NCBI GenBank assembly: GCA_963756515.1
Contig: CAVWNV010000013.1
Coordinates: 372,001-436,000 of the forward strand
DNA length: 64,000 nt
Reading direction: 5' to 3'
Source of the DNA: Bog-756 sp963756515
GTDB lineage: Bacteria > Actinomycetota > Acidimicrobiia > Acidimicrobiales > RAAP-2
Shown here: positions 51,219 to 59,988 of the stretch, one piece after another
Position numbering within the stretch: the first letter of the stretch is position 1
Layout of the letters: each line of letters begins with the position of its first letter
The notes under the pieces: generated by a model
Told to the model about the DNA's origin: nothing
The model's database searches: none
What the model saw: the letters and a program-made list of their open reading frames with translations, nothing else
Translations under genes and position numbers: made by a program

Positions 51219-51665
51219 ATGACCGACAGTGCCACCGCGGTGGGCAACCTGATCGCCCGCTACGCCGAGCTCATCGACGCCGGCGACTTCGACGGCGTGG
51301 CCGACCTGTTGGGGGAGGCCTCCGTGGGCGAGGCCGACAGCACCGCCCTCCTCACGGGACGAGACGCCATCCGGGCCATGTTCGCCTCCACCACGCGGCT
51401 CTATCCCGACGGGACCCCGGGGACCAAGCACGTGACCACCAATCTGATCCTCGAGGTCGACGAGGAGGCCGGCCAGGCCGCGGCCCGCAGCTACTGGACC
51501 GTGCTGCAGGCCGTACCGGGCCTGCCCCTCCAGCCGATCCTGGCCGGTCGCTACCACGACCGGTTCGAACGCCTCCAAAGTGCATGGCGATTCACCGAGC
51601 GGCGCTACCTGATCGACCTGGTCGGCGACGTCAGCCAGCACATGCTGTCGAACCTGCCCGACTGA
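51219..51665 (+). CDS. SnoaL-like domain protein (SnoaL_4 type)
   Basis: This 148-residue NTF2-fold protein differs from its upstream neighbour and belongs to the SnoaL_4 group, also related to the beta subunits of ring-hydroxylating dioxygenases: VGNLIARYAELIDAGDFDGVADLL, LLTGRDAIRAMFASTTRLYPDGTPGTKH, then FERLQSAWRFTERRYLIDLVGD. The pattern is typical of small proteins in actinobacterial sterol or terpenoid degradation clusters. It starts 16 bases after the previous gene with AACCGGGGAG upstream. Function is not assigned. Confidence 0.85.
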   Translation: MTDSATAVGNLIARYAELIDAGDFDGVADLLGEASVGEADSTALLTGRDAIRAMFASTTRLYPDGTPGTKHVTTNLILEVDEEAGQAAARSYWTVLQAVPGLPLQPILAGRYHDRFERLQSAWRFTERRYLIDLVGDVSQHMLSNLPD

Positions 51666-51747
51666 CCCACCGGACCGCGGACGCCTTGACCGCCCACGAG
51701 CCCGAACCCTAGGTTTCGCCACGTCGTCACACCGAAGGGGGTAGACA

Positions 51748-52494
51748 ATGGGCCGACTCGACGGGTCAGTCGCCGTGGTCACCGGGGCCGGCTCCGGCAT
51801 CGGCGCCGCCTGCGTCGACCGGTTGCGGGAAGAAGGGGCCACGGTCGCCACCCTGGACATCGCCGGTGACGTGGAACACCGGGTGGATGTGCGCGACGAA
51901 CCCGGGGTCGAAGCGGTGTTCTCGGCGGTGGTGGTGGAGCACGGCCACGTCGACGTGGTGGTCAATGCGGCCGGGGTCATCGGCGGCGGTCCCGTGCACC
52001 TGGTCGAGGCGGAGGAGTGGGACCGCGTGGTGGACGTCAACCTGAAGGGCACCTTCATCGTGGACAAGCACAGCGCCCGACACATGCTGGCCCAGGGACA
52101 CGGCTCGATCGTCAACGTCGCCAGCATCGAGGGCCTGGAGGGCACCGAGGGTGGCAGTGCCTACAACGCCTCCAAGGGTGGGGTGGTCATGCTGACCAAG
52201 TCCATGGCCATCGACTACGGCCGGCGGGGCATCCGGGTGAACTGCATCTGCCCCGGGGGGATCGACACCCCCATGCTGCGCTCCGTCACCGAACTCGACG
52301 GGCTCCATCTCTACCACGACAAGCTTCGCGACGAGCACCTGCTGGGTCGGTTCGGTCGCCCGTCCGAGATCGCCGCCGCGGCTGCATTCCTGGCGTCGGA
52401 GGACGCCTCGTTCATCACCGGTACCGCCCTGGTCGTCGACGGTGGGTTCACCGCCGGGCTCCGGGTCGGCCTGCTCGAACAACTGGGCATGTGA
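51748..52494 (+). CDS. Short-chain dehydrogenase/reductase (SDR)
   Basis: This 248-residue classical SDR oxidises or reduces an alcohol/ketone with NAD(P). It has the cofactor motif VTGAGSGIGAACV, an aspartate after the second strand (ATLDIAGDV, favouring NAD), NAAGVIGG, the catalytic serine in NVASIEGLEG and YNASKGGVVMLTKSMA with the YxxxK pair. The C-terminus ITGTALVVDGGFTAG is standard. AAGGGGG lies upstream of the ATG, and a TAGGTT box about 30 bases before it. The substrate is not evident; FabG-like or 3-alpha/beta-hydroxysteroid dehydrogenase-like activities are both possible. Confidence 0.92.
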   Translation: MGRLDGSVAVVTGAGSGIGAACVDRLREEGATVATLDIAGDVEHRVDVRDEPGVEAVFSAVVVEHGHVDVVVNAAGVIGGGPVHLVEAEEWDRVVDVNLKGTFIVDKHSARHMLAQGHGSIVNVASIEGLEGTEGGSAYNASKGGVVMLTKSMAIDYGRRGIRVNCICPGGIDTPMLRSVTELDGLHLYHDKLRDEHLLGRFGRPSEIAAAAAFLASEDASFITGTALVVDGGFTAGLRVGLLEQLGM

Positions 52495-52545
52495 ACCCAT
52501 GATCCCGAAGGCCCACCACCGCACCACCAGGCCAGGAGGCCACCC

Positions 52546-53718
52546 ATGGCAATGACCCTCGACGGGCCGGAAGCGGCACGATCCCTTCGCCAGCTGGTGG
52601 CCGAGGAGTCCGCCGACTCCGAGCGCCGACGCACCCTCAACCCCCGCACGGTCGACGCCCTGTGGGCCAGCGGCCTCTTGCAGTGGTGCAACCCGCTCGA
52701 GGCAGGCGGCTGCGAGCCTTCGTTCGTGGAGATGATCGACACCTGGATCGAGCTGGCCTGGCAGGACGGGTCGCTGGGATGGATCGGCATCGCCAACCTC
52801 CCCTCGGCCGCGGCCTGTGCCGCCTACCTCCCCGACGCCGGATTCGACGAGGTCTTCGCCCGACACGACCACCGGGTGACCGCCGGCGGACAGTTCTTCC
52901 CCAACGGGCTGGGTGAGACGGTCGAGGGCGGTTACCGCGTCACCGGCGCGTGGAACTTCGGTTCGGGGACGGGTCACTCCCAATACGTGGCGGCCGGCTT
53001 CATCCCCACCGTGGACGGTCAGATGGTGGTCGACGTCGACGGGATCCCTCCACTCATGGTGGCGGTGATCCCGCACGCCGAAATCGAGTTCACCGACGGG
53101 TGGCACGTGCAGGGACTGAAGGGCACCGGGTCCTACGACTACAACGTGGACGACCTCTTCGTGCCCGGGCACCGGACCTTCGAGTTGTTCTGCCGGACCC
53201 CGCTCCGGGGCAGCTCGCCGGCCTTCCGGATGGGGCTGATGCCCATCACCGCGGCCGGGCACGCCTCGTGGGCCCTGGGCGTGGCCAAGAGCATGCTCGA
53301 CGACGTGACCGAGCTGGCCCTGACCAAGGTCCGCATGGGGGACGAGGCGTCACTCGCCCACCGCGCCTCCTTCCAGCGCAACCTCTCCCATCACCGGGCC
53401 ATGTGGACGGCGGCCCGTCTGCTGGTGGTATCGACGTTCGACCAGGTCGAGCAATCCGTCGGGAGCGGGCAGGACCTCACGCCGACCCAACGGGCCGACA
53501 TGCGGGTGGCCGCCACCTACGCCACCGATGCCAGCCGCGAGATCGTCCAGTGGGCCCATCTGGCCGCCGGCACCTCGGCCATTCGGGAAGGCAGTCGGCT
53601 CGAGCGGGCCTTCCGCGACATGTACACCGGTACCCAGCACGTGTTCATCGGCGAGAAGACCTACACCGACGCGGCCCAGATCCACCTGGGACTCCTCGAG
53701 GACCAGCTGGGGCTCTGA
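52546..53718 (+). CDS. Acyl-CoA dehydrogenase-fold flavoprotein (HsaA/pHPA hydroxylase-like)
   Basis: This 390-residue protein has the acyl-CoA dehydrogenase fold of the group with the type-2 C-terminal domain, which includes flavin-dependent monooxygenases such as HsaA and hydroxyphenylacetate hydroxylase as well as other oxidoreductases. Features are LQWCNPLEAGGCEPSFVEMIDTWIELAWQDGSLGW in parts, the middle beta-domain VTGAWNFGSGTGHSQYVAAGF, WHVQGLKGTGSYDYNVDDLFVP and the C-terminal helices with HLAAGTSAIREGSRLERAFRD. The usual catalytic glutamate of true acyl-CoA dehydrogenases is not obvious, favouring a monooxygenase or other role. No reductase partner gene lies next to it. AGGAGG precedes the ATG. 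Confidence 0.86.
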   Translation: MAMTLDGPEAARSLRQLVAEESADSERRRTLNPRTVDALWASGLLQWCNPLEAGGCEPSFVEMIDTWIELAWQDGSLGWIGIANLPSAAACAAYLPDAGFDEVFARHDHRVTAGGQFFPNGLGETVEGGYRVTGAWNFGSGTGHSQYVAAGFIPTVDGQMVVDVDGIPPLMVAVIPHAEIEFTDGWHVQGLKGTGSYDYNVDDLFVPGHRTFELFCRTPLRGSSPAFRMGLMPITAAGHASWALGVAKSMLDDVTELALTKVRMGDEASLAHRASFQRNLSHHRAMWTAARLLVVSTFDQVEQSVGSGQDLTPTQRADMRVAATYATDASREIVQWAHLAAGTSAIREGSRLERAFRDMYTGTQHVFIGEKTYTDAAQIHLGLLEDQLGL

Positions 53719-53740
53719 GCCACGCCCGCCGGCCGGGCAG

Positions 53741-53769
53741 TTGCATAACGATTCCAATATATGTACGCT
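53741..53769 (+). promoter_or_regulatory. Promoter of the TetR gene
   Basis: TTGCAT (53741-53746) and TACGCT (53764-53769) are separated by 17 bases within a strikingly AT-rich island in otherwise GC-rich DNA. This places transcription near 53776 and favours the GTG at 53818 as the regulator's start. Confidence 0.5.
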
Positions 53770-53817
53770 CTGCGGCGGCCCTCCCCATCGGGAGCGTCAA
53801 CGACGCCACGGGGGAAC

Positions 53818-54477
53818 GTGTCCCAGACCCAACAGCTCCGCAAGGCCGAGACCCGGGGACGACTCCTGGCCGCGGCGGCGACGCTCTTCGCCGAACAGGG
53901 GATCGACGCCGTCTCGGTCGACGCCGTGGCCGAAGCGGCCGGCCGGACCTCGGGAGCCGTCTACGACCACTTCGGCTCCAAGCAGGGACTGCTGTTGGCC
54001 CTGCTCGACTCGTGGAAGGACTCTCTCCTCACCGTGCTCCTGGCCGAAGTGGCCGTGTCCGACTCGGCCCACGGCCAGCTCGCCGCGGTGTGGGAGAACG
54101 TGGCCGGTTCCTCCGGTGACCGGTCAGGGGGATGGTCGCTGCTCGAACACGAACTGTGGTTGCGGGCCGCCCGCGACGACTCGGTGGCCGCCGTCCTCCG
54201 ACGACGTGACGCCGAGGCCCGCCGGGACAACTCCCGCCGTCTGGCCGGGTGGACCGCGGCTGTCGGCGCCCGACCCAGGGTGGGTCCGGACGAACTGGCC
54301 GTGCTGGTGAAGGCCCTGCTCACCGGGCTGGCCATGCAGCGCAGCCTGGACCCGGCATCGGTCAGCGACCGGGTGGCGGTGGCCGGTCTCGCTGCCCTGT
54401 TGGGGCTGCCCGAGGACTCCCGCCGGCCCGAACGCCCGCACCTGTCGACGACCAACCCCTCATCCGTTCATCCCTAA
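53818..54477 (+). CDS. TetR-family transcriptional regulator
   Basis: This 219-residue protein has the TetR helix-turn-helix: TRGRLLAAAATLFAEQGIDAVSVDAVAEAAGRTSGAVYDHFGSKQGLLLALLDSW. The C-terminal ligand-binding part is helical and unlike well-known subfamilies. The frame is open from an ATG at 53761, but that region overlaps the promoter and the added 19 residues look unconserved, so the GTG at 53818 is preferred. It lies between the acyl-CoA-dehydrogenase-like gene and the nitronate monooxygenase gene, both likely targets. Confidence 0.92.
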   Translation: MSQTQQLRKAETRGRLLAAAATLFAEQGIDAVSVDAVAEAAGRTSGAVYDHFGSKQGLLLALLDSWKDSLLTVLLAEVAVSDSAHGQLAAVWENVAGSSGDRSGGWSLLEHELWLRAARDDSVAAVLRRRDAEARRDNSRRLAGWTAAVGARPRVGPDELAVLVKALLTGLAMQRSLDPASVSDRVAVAGLAALLGLPEDSRRPERPHLSTTNPSSVHP

Positions 54478-54504
54478 CACCCGACACAGATCAGGAGCCC
54501 CACC

Positions 54505-55626
54505 ATGAACACCGAGATCCGCCGGAAGCTGGGCATCGAGTTCCCCATTTTCGCCTTCACGCACTGCCGCGACGTCGTGGCCGCCGTCACCAATGCCGGC
54601 GGCATCGGGGTGCTGGGAGCGATCGGCTTCACCCCCGAGCAGCTGGAAGTGGAGCTGACCTGGATCGACGAGCACGTCGGGGACCGCCCCTACGGTGTCG
54701 ACATCGTGATCCCGGCCAAGTACGAGGGCATGGACGAGATGGACCCCGACAAGCTCGAGGCCCAGATCCGGGCCCTGGTGCCGCCCCAGCACAAGGAGTT
54801 CGCCCTCAAGATCCTGGCCGACCACGGTGTGCCCGAGATCCCTGAGGAGGAGCGGCACTCCAACGGCATGATCGGCTGGACCGCAGCCCATGCGGCCGGC
54901 CTGCTCACCGTGGCGCTGCGTCATCCGAACGTCAAGCTGATCGCCAACGCCCTGGGCACCCCCCCGCCCGACGTGGTGGAGCGGGTCCAGGGTGCGGGCC
55001 TCATGATCGGGGCCCTGGCCGGTTCGGTCAAGCACGCCCTCAACCACAAGGCGGCCGGACTCGACTTCATCATCTGCCAGGGCTCCGAAGGCGGAGGCCA
55101 CACCGGCGACGTGGGCAGCATCGTGCTGTGGCCCGAGGTCGTCGATGCCGTCGCCCCCATCCCGGTGCTGGCCGCCGGCGGTGTCGGGAGCGGTCGCCAG
55201 ATGGCGGCGGCGCTGGCGCTCGGGGCCCAGGGCGTCTGGTCGGGCACGCTGTGGCTGACGGTGGAGGAAGCCGACATCCCGCCCAAGCAGATGGAGACGT
55301 ACCTGGCCGCCTCCAGCCGCGACACGGTGCGGTCCCGCTCCTTCACCGGGAAGCCGTGCCGCATGCTCAAGAACGACTGGACCGACGCCTGGGAGGCCGA
55401 GGACACCCCCGATCCGCTGCCCATGCCACTGCAGATGATGGTGGCCATCGAAGCGGTGTCGCGGGGCCATCGGTATCCGGAACAGGCCAGGGACGTGAAC
55501 TTCAACCCCTGCGGCCAGGTCATCGGAAGGGCGACCACGGTCCGGAAGGCCAAGGACGTGGTGTTCTCGATGGTCGAGGAGTACCTGGAGGCCACCGAAC
55601 AGATGCAGGCCGACGTGACGGTGTGA
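54505..55626 (+). CDS. Nitronate monooxygenase/2-nitropropane dioxygenase-family flavoprotein
   Basis: This 373-residue FMN-binding TIM-barrel protein belongs to the nitronate monooxygenase/enoyl reductase-like family. It has FPIFAFTHCRDVVAAVTNAGGIGVLGAIG, the FMN-site IICQGSEGGGHTGDVGSIVLWPEV with a conserved histidine, and VLAAGGVGSGRQMAAALALGAQGVWSGTLWL. A Cys in FTHCRD differs from the better-known members, and the C-terminal section after KQMETYLAASS is longer than in short members. Several relatives in actinobacteria sit in catabolic clusters without a known substrate, so a nitronate substrate should not be assumed. It follows the TetR gene by 27 bases with AGGAG before the ATG. Confidence 0.88.
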   Translation: MNTEIRRKLGIEFPIFAFTHCRDVVAAVTNAGGIGVLGAIGFTPEQLEVELTWIDEHVGDRPYGVDIVIPAKYEGMDEMDPDKLEAQIRALVPPQHKEFALKILADHGVPEIPEEERHSNGMIGWTAAHAAGLLTVALRHPNVKLIANALGTPPPDVVERVQGAGLMIGALAGSVKHALNHKAAGLDFIICQGSEGGGHTGDVGSIVLWPEVVDAVAPIPVLAAGGVGSGRQMAAALALGAQGVWSGTLWLTVEEADIPPKQMETYLAASSRDTVRSRSFTGKPCRMLKNDWTDAWEAEDTPDPLPMPLQMMVAIEAVSRGHRYPEQARDVNFNPCGQVIGRATTVRKAKDVVFSMVEEYLEATEQMQADVTV

Positions 55627-55686
55627 CGCCTCGGGACCGTCCCGGCTCCGCCCGGCCACGGTCCTGAACCGGGCAGGACGGCCGGA

Positions 55687-55692
55687 TACACT
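55687..55692 (+). promoter_or_regulatory. -10 box for a leaderless ABC-ATPase transcript
   Basis: TACACT ends six bases before ATG 55699, and no Shine-Dalgarno is present. It decides for the ATG rather than the TTG one codon earlier. Confidence 0.45.
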
Positions 55693-55698
55693 CCGTTG

Positions 55699-57834
55699 AT
55701 GACGCCGGTCCTGCAGCTGGAGAGCCTGCGGACCGAGTTCCGGATGCGGACCGGGTCGGTCGTGGCCGTTGACGGTGTCTCCCTCGAGGTGGGCGAAGGG
55801 GAGTGCGTCGGCGTGGTGGGCGAGTCCGGTTGCGGGAAGAGCACCACCGGGCTGTCCATCATGAAGCTGCTGCCGGGCACCGGTCACGTGACGGGCGGGA
55901 CCATCTCCCTGTTGGGGAGGGACCTGGCCAACCTGGACGAGAAGGCCATGCGTCGGGTCCGGGGGAACGAGGTGGCCCTCATCCCGCAGGACCCCATGAC
56001 CTCGCTCAACCCGACGATGACCATCGGCCGACAGATCGCCGAAGGGGTTCGGCTCCACCGAGACGCCAGCCGGCAACAGGCCCGTCAGCGGGCCCTCGAG
56101 GTGCTCCGCCTGGTCGAGATGCCGCAGCCGGCCGAGCGGCTGGACCAGTACCCCCATGAGCTCTCCGGCGGACTCCGCCAACGGGTCATGATCGCCATGG
56201 CCCTGGCCTGTGAGCCCAAGCTGCTGATCGCCGACGAGCCCACCACCGCGCTCGACGTCACCATCCAGGCCCAGATCCTCGACCTCATCGACGGACTCCG
56301 CCAGAGGTTGGCCATGGCCGTGGTACTCATCACCCACGACATGGGGGTCATCGCCGGACGCACCGACCGGGTGGTCGTCATGTACGCCGGCAAGGTGGCC
56401 GAGGAGGCCGAGACCGGTGAGCTCTTCCACCGCATCCGCCATCCGTACTCCGAGGCCCTGTTGGCCTCGGTGCCCCGGCTGGACCAGCAGCGCCACGAAC
56501 GGCTGGCCTCCATTCCGGGCCTGCCGCCGGACCTGTCCCAGCCCATCACCAACTGCCGCTTCTCCCCCCGCTGCCGGTACGCCACCGAACGGTGCCGGAA
56601 CGAGGACCCTCCGCTCGTCGCCAGCCAGGACGGCACGGGCCCGGTCCACCGGTTCGCCTGCTTCCACCCCGTGGGTGGGCCGGACGCGCCGGCCGGGCCG
56701 GACGGTGCCGGACCGGAACCGTCCGGGGACCGGGCGACCCCGGACACGGACCCGTGGGTCGAGACGCCGGCGCCCCGGGTGGGTACGACCGACCACCGTG
56801 ATGCCGGCGAACCCATCGTCGAGGTGAGGGAGCTGGTCAAAGAGTTCCCCGTGATGTCGGGCACGCTCTTCCGCCACGAGGTCGGCAGCGTGAAGGCGGT
56901 GTCCGGCGTCACCTTCGACGTGCAAAAGGGCGAGACCTTCGGGCTGGTGGGAGAGTCCGGCTGCGGGAAGACAACCGTGGGCCGGCTGCTGGTCTCCCTC
57001 GACCGGGCCACCTCCGGATCCATCCACTTCGAGGGGGTCGAGCTGGCCTCCCTGGGTCCCTCCGACCTGCGCGTCCGCCGTCGCGATCTCCAGTTGATGT
57101 TCCAGGACCCGTATGCCTCCCTCGATCCGCGGATGCGTGTCGGCACCATCATCCGGGAGCCGCTCAAGGTGCACTCGGTGGGCGACCGGGCGGCGCAGGA
57201 CGAGAAGGTCGGTTCGCTGCTCGACGAAGTGGGACTGGCCCGGACGTCGGTGGAGCGGTACCCGCACGAGTTCTCCGGCGGCCAACGACAGCGCATCGGT
57301 CTGGCCCGCGCCCTGGCACTCGACCCCAAGGTCATCGTGGCCGACGAGCCGGTATCGGCTCTGGACGTCTCGATCCAGGCCCAGATCCTCAACCTCATGA
57401 AGGATCTCCAGGCCCGCCACGACCTGACCTACGTGATGATCTCCCACGACCTGGCCGTAGTCCGCTACATGGCCGACACCATCGGGGTCATGTACCTCGG
57501 GAAGATGGTCGAACGGGGACCGGCGGCGGAGATCTACGCCCGGCCGGCCCACCACTACACGGTGGGACTGTTGGACGCGGTACCGGTGGTCGACGTGGCC
57601 CGGGCGCGCGCCCGGGCCCGGGCCGAGACGACCGTGCAGGGCGAGCTCCCCTCCTCGATCAACCCACCGTCCGGATGCCGGTTCCGCACCCGGTGCCCGG
57701 CGGCGCAGGACGTCTGTGCCGAGGTGGAGCCGCCGCTCTCGGACTTCGGCCACGGCCACGTGGCCGCCTGTCACTTCCCGCTGCAGCCCACGGTGACCTC
57801 GACGTCGGCGGGTACGGCCGCATCCCCGTCCTGA
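55699..57834 (+). CDS. Fused double ATP-binding subunit of a peptide/nickel-type ABC transporter (OppD-OppF-like)
   Basis: This 711-residue protein contains two complete nucleotide-binding domains in one chain. The first has Walker A at 41-48 (GESGCGKS), signature HELSGGLRQRV, and Walker B LLIADEPTTALD. The second starts after a Pro/Gly/Asp-rich linker at about residue 370 and has GESGCGKTTVG, FSGGQRQRIGLARAL and VIVADEPVSALD. Each domain ends with the oligopeptide-transporter C-terminal region containing conserved cysteines (CRFSPRCRYATERC; CRFRTRCPAAQDVC), which in relatives can bind an iron-sulphur cluster. The gene converges on the permease genes, 57 bases apart, so subunits are made from two facing operons. 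Confidence 0.94.
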   Translation: MTPVLQLESLRTEFRMRTGSVVAVDGVSLEVGEGECVGVVGESGCGKSTTGLSIMKLLPGTGHVTGGTISLLGRDLANLDEKAMRRVRGNEVALIPQDPMTSLNPTMTIGRQIAEGVRLHRDASRQQARQRALEVLRLVEMPQPAERLDQYPHELSGGLRQRVMIAMALACEPKLLIADEPTTALDVTIQAQILDLIDGLRQRLAMAVVLITHDMGVIAGRTDRVVVMYAGKVAEEAETGELFHRIRHPYSEALLASVPRLDQQRHERLASIPGLPPDLSQPITNCRFSPRCRYATERCRNEDPPLVASQDGTGPVHRFACFHPVGGPDAPAGPDGAGPEPSGDRATPDTDPWVETPAPRVGTTDHRDAGEPIVEVRELVKEFPVMSGTLFRHEVGSVKAVSGVTFDVQKGETFGLVGESGCGKTTVGRLLVSLDRATSGSIHFEGVELASLGPSDLRVRRRDLQLMFQDPYASLDPRMRVGTIIREPLKVHSVGDRAAQDEKVGSLLDEVGLARTSVERYPHEFSGGQRQRIGLARALALDPKVIVADEPVSALDVSIQAQILNLMKDLQARHDLTYVMISHDLAVVRYMADTIGVMYLGKMVERGPAAEIYARPAHHYTVGLLDAVPVVDVARARARARAETTVQGELPSSINPPSGCRFRTRCPAAQDVCAEVEPPLSDFGHGHVAACHFPLQPTVTSTSAGTAASPS

Positions 57835-57890
57835 TCGGGACCGGAAACCGGGGCCGGACGGGGCTCCGCCCGGGTAGGAGGCCAGCCCGC

Positions 57891-58901
57891 TCAGCGACGC
57901 TGCAGGCGGACCTCGAGCGAGTCCCGCAGGGCGTCGCCCACGTAGTTGAAGGCCACCACCACGAGCACGATGCAGATGCCGGCGGGGTAGATCTGCCACC
58001 AGTAGCCGTTGCCGGCCGCGTCCACGCCGTTGGACAACATGGTGCCCCAGTCCGTCTGGGGCGCGGGCACGCCCAGCCCCAGGAAGCCCAGGGCCGCCAG
58101 CAGCAGGATGGAGTCGGCGACCTGGAACGTGGCGAAGACCACGATGGTCCCGATGGAGTTGGGAATGATATGGCGACCGATGATGCGTGAGCGGTTCCCC
58201 CCCATGACCCGGACGGCCTGGACGTACTCGCGGTTGCGCAGCGACAGCGTCTCCCCCCGTATGAGTCGGGCCGGCACCAGCCAGCTGACGAAGGCGATCA
58301 CCACGATGAGCAGGATCTCGGACTGGTGGTAGATGGTCACCAGCGCGATGAGAAGGAATAGCACGGGGATGGACAGCAGAACGTCCACGACCCGCATCAA
58401 CAGTGCGTCGAACCAGTTCCCGAAGAATCCCGACACCGCGCCGTAGAGGGTGCCGAAAACCGTCGCCACCAGCGCCGAGGCGAAGCCCACGATGAGCGAG
58501 GCCTGTCCGCCGAACATCAGCCGTCCGAGGATGTTGAAGCCGGACTCGTCGGTACCCAGCGGGTTGCCGTTGCCCGGCGGGGCGTTGTCGGTGGAGGTCT
58601 GCAGGGCCAACTGGGTGTTGGTCTGGTTGGTCGGATACAGGTGGGGTCCGACGAAGCAGAACAGCACGAAGAACACGATCACCCCCAGTCCCACCACGGC
58701 CAGCTTGTTCTCGCGGAACACCCTGGCCATCTGGGTGAGGACACCTCCGGTGGAGGTCGACTCCCCGCCCTCGGGAATCAACGCCTCGGACTCGCTCAGC
58801 TGGCCACCGGTCATGGTGGGTCCCCCACCGATCGGAAGGGGCGTGCGGTCCTCCTCGTCGTTGAAGACCGGGTCGGGACGGAAGTCTTCGGGATCGCTCA
58901 C
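57891..58901 (-). CDS. ABC transporter permease, DppC/OppC-like
   Basis: This 336-residue inner-membrane protein is a binding-protein-dependent permease of the OppC/DppC type. It has an 80-residue cytoplasmic acidic N-terminus, a first helix (LAVVGLGVIVFFVLFCFVG), a periplasmic loop, then five more helices. The EAA loop that contacts the ATPase appears as LSLRNREYVQAVRVMGGNRSRIIGRHIIPN. The C-terminus FNYVGDALRDSLEVRLQRR is typical. The GTG start is one base after the stop of the partner permease. Confidence 0.93.
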   Translation of the reverse strand: MSDPEDFRPDPVFNDEEDRTPLPIGGGPTMTGGQLSESEALIPEGGESTSTGGVLTQMARVFRENKLAVVGLGVIVFFVLFCFVGPHLYPTNQTNTQLALQTSTDNAPPGNGNPLGTDESGFNILGRLMFGGQASLIVGFASALVATVFGTLYGAVSGFFGNWFDALLMRVVDVLLSIPVLFLLIALVTIYHQSEILLIVVIAFVSWLVPARLIRGETLSLRNREYVQAVRVMGGNRSRIIGRHIIPNSIGTIVVFATFQVADSILLLAALGFLGLGVPAPQTDWGTMLSNGVDAAGNGYWWQIYPAGICIVLVVVAFNYVGDALRDSLEVRLQRR

Positions 58902-58902
58902 G

Positions 58903-59859
58903 TCACTCCCCGCCGAGCCGGATGCGTGGATCGGCCACGGCGTAGAGGATGTCGGCCATCAACGAGCCGATCACGGTGGCCACGGTGATCACCAGGGTCG
59001 TCCCCAGCACGACGGGGATGTCGTCGTTGAAGGCCGACTGCACGGTGAGCAGTCCCATGCCCGGGTAGTTGAAGACATTCTCGACGATCAGGGCGCCGCT
59101 CACGATGGCCGGCAGCGACAGGCCCAGCAGCGTGAGGAGCGGGATCAGCGCGTTGCGCAGCGCGTGGCCGTAGAGCACCCGTCGGTTGCCGGCACCCTTG
59201 GCCCGGGCCGTGCGGATGTACTCCTCGGCCAGGGCATCCATCATCGACGACCGCATATACCGGCTGAACGAGGCCACCGAGGTCGCCGTCAGGGTCACGA
59301 CGGGCAGGACGAAGGCCCTGGGATCGGTGAAGATGGCCCAGGCCGAGGCGTCTCCGGGGGGTGAGACCGGAAACCAGTGCAGGTCGAACGCGAACCAGAT
59401 GATCAAGAGGGTGCCCAGCAGGAAGTCGGGCATGGCGTAGAAGAAGAACGAGCTCCCGGTCAGCACGTAGTCGACGGGCTTGTTCCGACGGACGACCTGG
59501 AGGATGCCGAGCGGGACGGCCACGATCAGGGAGAGGACCACCGACACACCCACCAGGGTCAGGGTCTTCGGGAGGCGCTGACCGATGACCTGGCGCACGC
59601 CCTGGTTGAACTTGTAGGAGTAGCCCAGGTTGAGATGGGCGAAGATCCCCTCCACGTACCGCCAGAACTGGAGATAGGTCGGGGCGTCCAGGCCGTTGAC
59701 CCGGTTGAAGCGGGCCACGGTGGCCGGGGTGGCCCTCGAGCCCAGCACGGCCTTGGCCTCGCCACCGGGGATCAGCTTGGCCAGCAGGAACGTGATGAGG
59801 ATGACCCCGAGGATCACGATGAGAGCCTGGCCGACCCGACGGATCAGGTAGCCGGTCAT
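58903..59859 (-). CDS. ABC transporter permease, DppB/OppB-like
   Basis: This 318-residue permease begins MTGYLIRRVGQALIVILGVI and has the OppB/DppB signature: TFLLAKLIPGGEAKAVLG, the LPKTLTLVGVSVVLSLIVAVPLGI segment, the EAA loop MMDALAEEYIRTARAKGAGNRRVLYGHALRNALIP, and the end DILYAVADPRIRLGGE. It pairs with the DppC-like permease one base downstream. The 129 bases between it and the binding-protein gene hold hairpins. Confidence 0.94.
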   Translation of the reverse strand: MTGYLIRRVGQALIVILGVILITFLLAKLIPGGEAKAVLGSRATPATVARFNRVNGLDAPTYLQFWRYVEGIFAHLNLGYSYKFNQGVRQVIGQRLPKTLTLVGVSVVLSLIVAVPLGILQVVRRNKPVDYVLTGSSFFFYAMPDFLLGTLLIIWFAFDLHWFPVSPPGDASAWAIFTDPRAFVLPVVTLTATSVASFSRYMRSSMMDALAEEYIRTARAKGAGNRRVLYGHALRNALIPLLTLLGLSLPAIVSGALIVENVFNYPGMGLLTVQSAFNDDIPVVLGTTLVITVATVIGSLMADILYAVADPRIRLGGE

Positions 59860-59953
59860 TGCCTGTCAGCCATGGAGTCCGTCCTCCCCCACGCCGGCGT
59901 CAACCGAGGAACCGGCGCCCACGGCCCTACCATCCGGATTCGGCGCCAACGAT

Positions 59954-59987
59954 GGTGTCGCCACCGGCCGTCGATCGGATCCGGCCG
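59954..59987 (-). terminator. Hairpin pair between binding protein and permease genes
   Basis: A six-pair stem CGGCCG/CGGCCG (59965-59970 and 59982-59987, loop of 11) lies just after the binding-protein stop, followed on the minus strand by GGTG-TCGC-CACC (59954-59965). Such hairpins commonly raise binding-protein mRNA over permease mRNA by partial termination or RNA stabilisation. Confidence 0.35.
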
Positions 59988-59988
59988 A

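Noticed and set aside
57835..57890. Bidirectional terminator between the converging ABC genes
   Set aside because: The GC-rich gap can fold weakly (CCGG-AAA-CCGG), but the stem is short and no T-run follows on either strand.
54460..57999. A 1179-codon minus-strand open frame across the monooxygenase and ABC ATPase genes
   Set aside because: It is antisense to two clear protein families and has no recognisable domain of its own.
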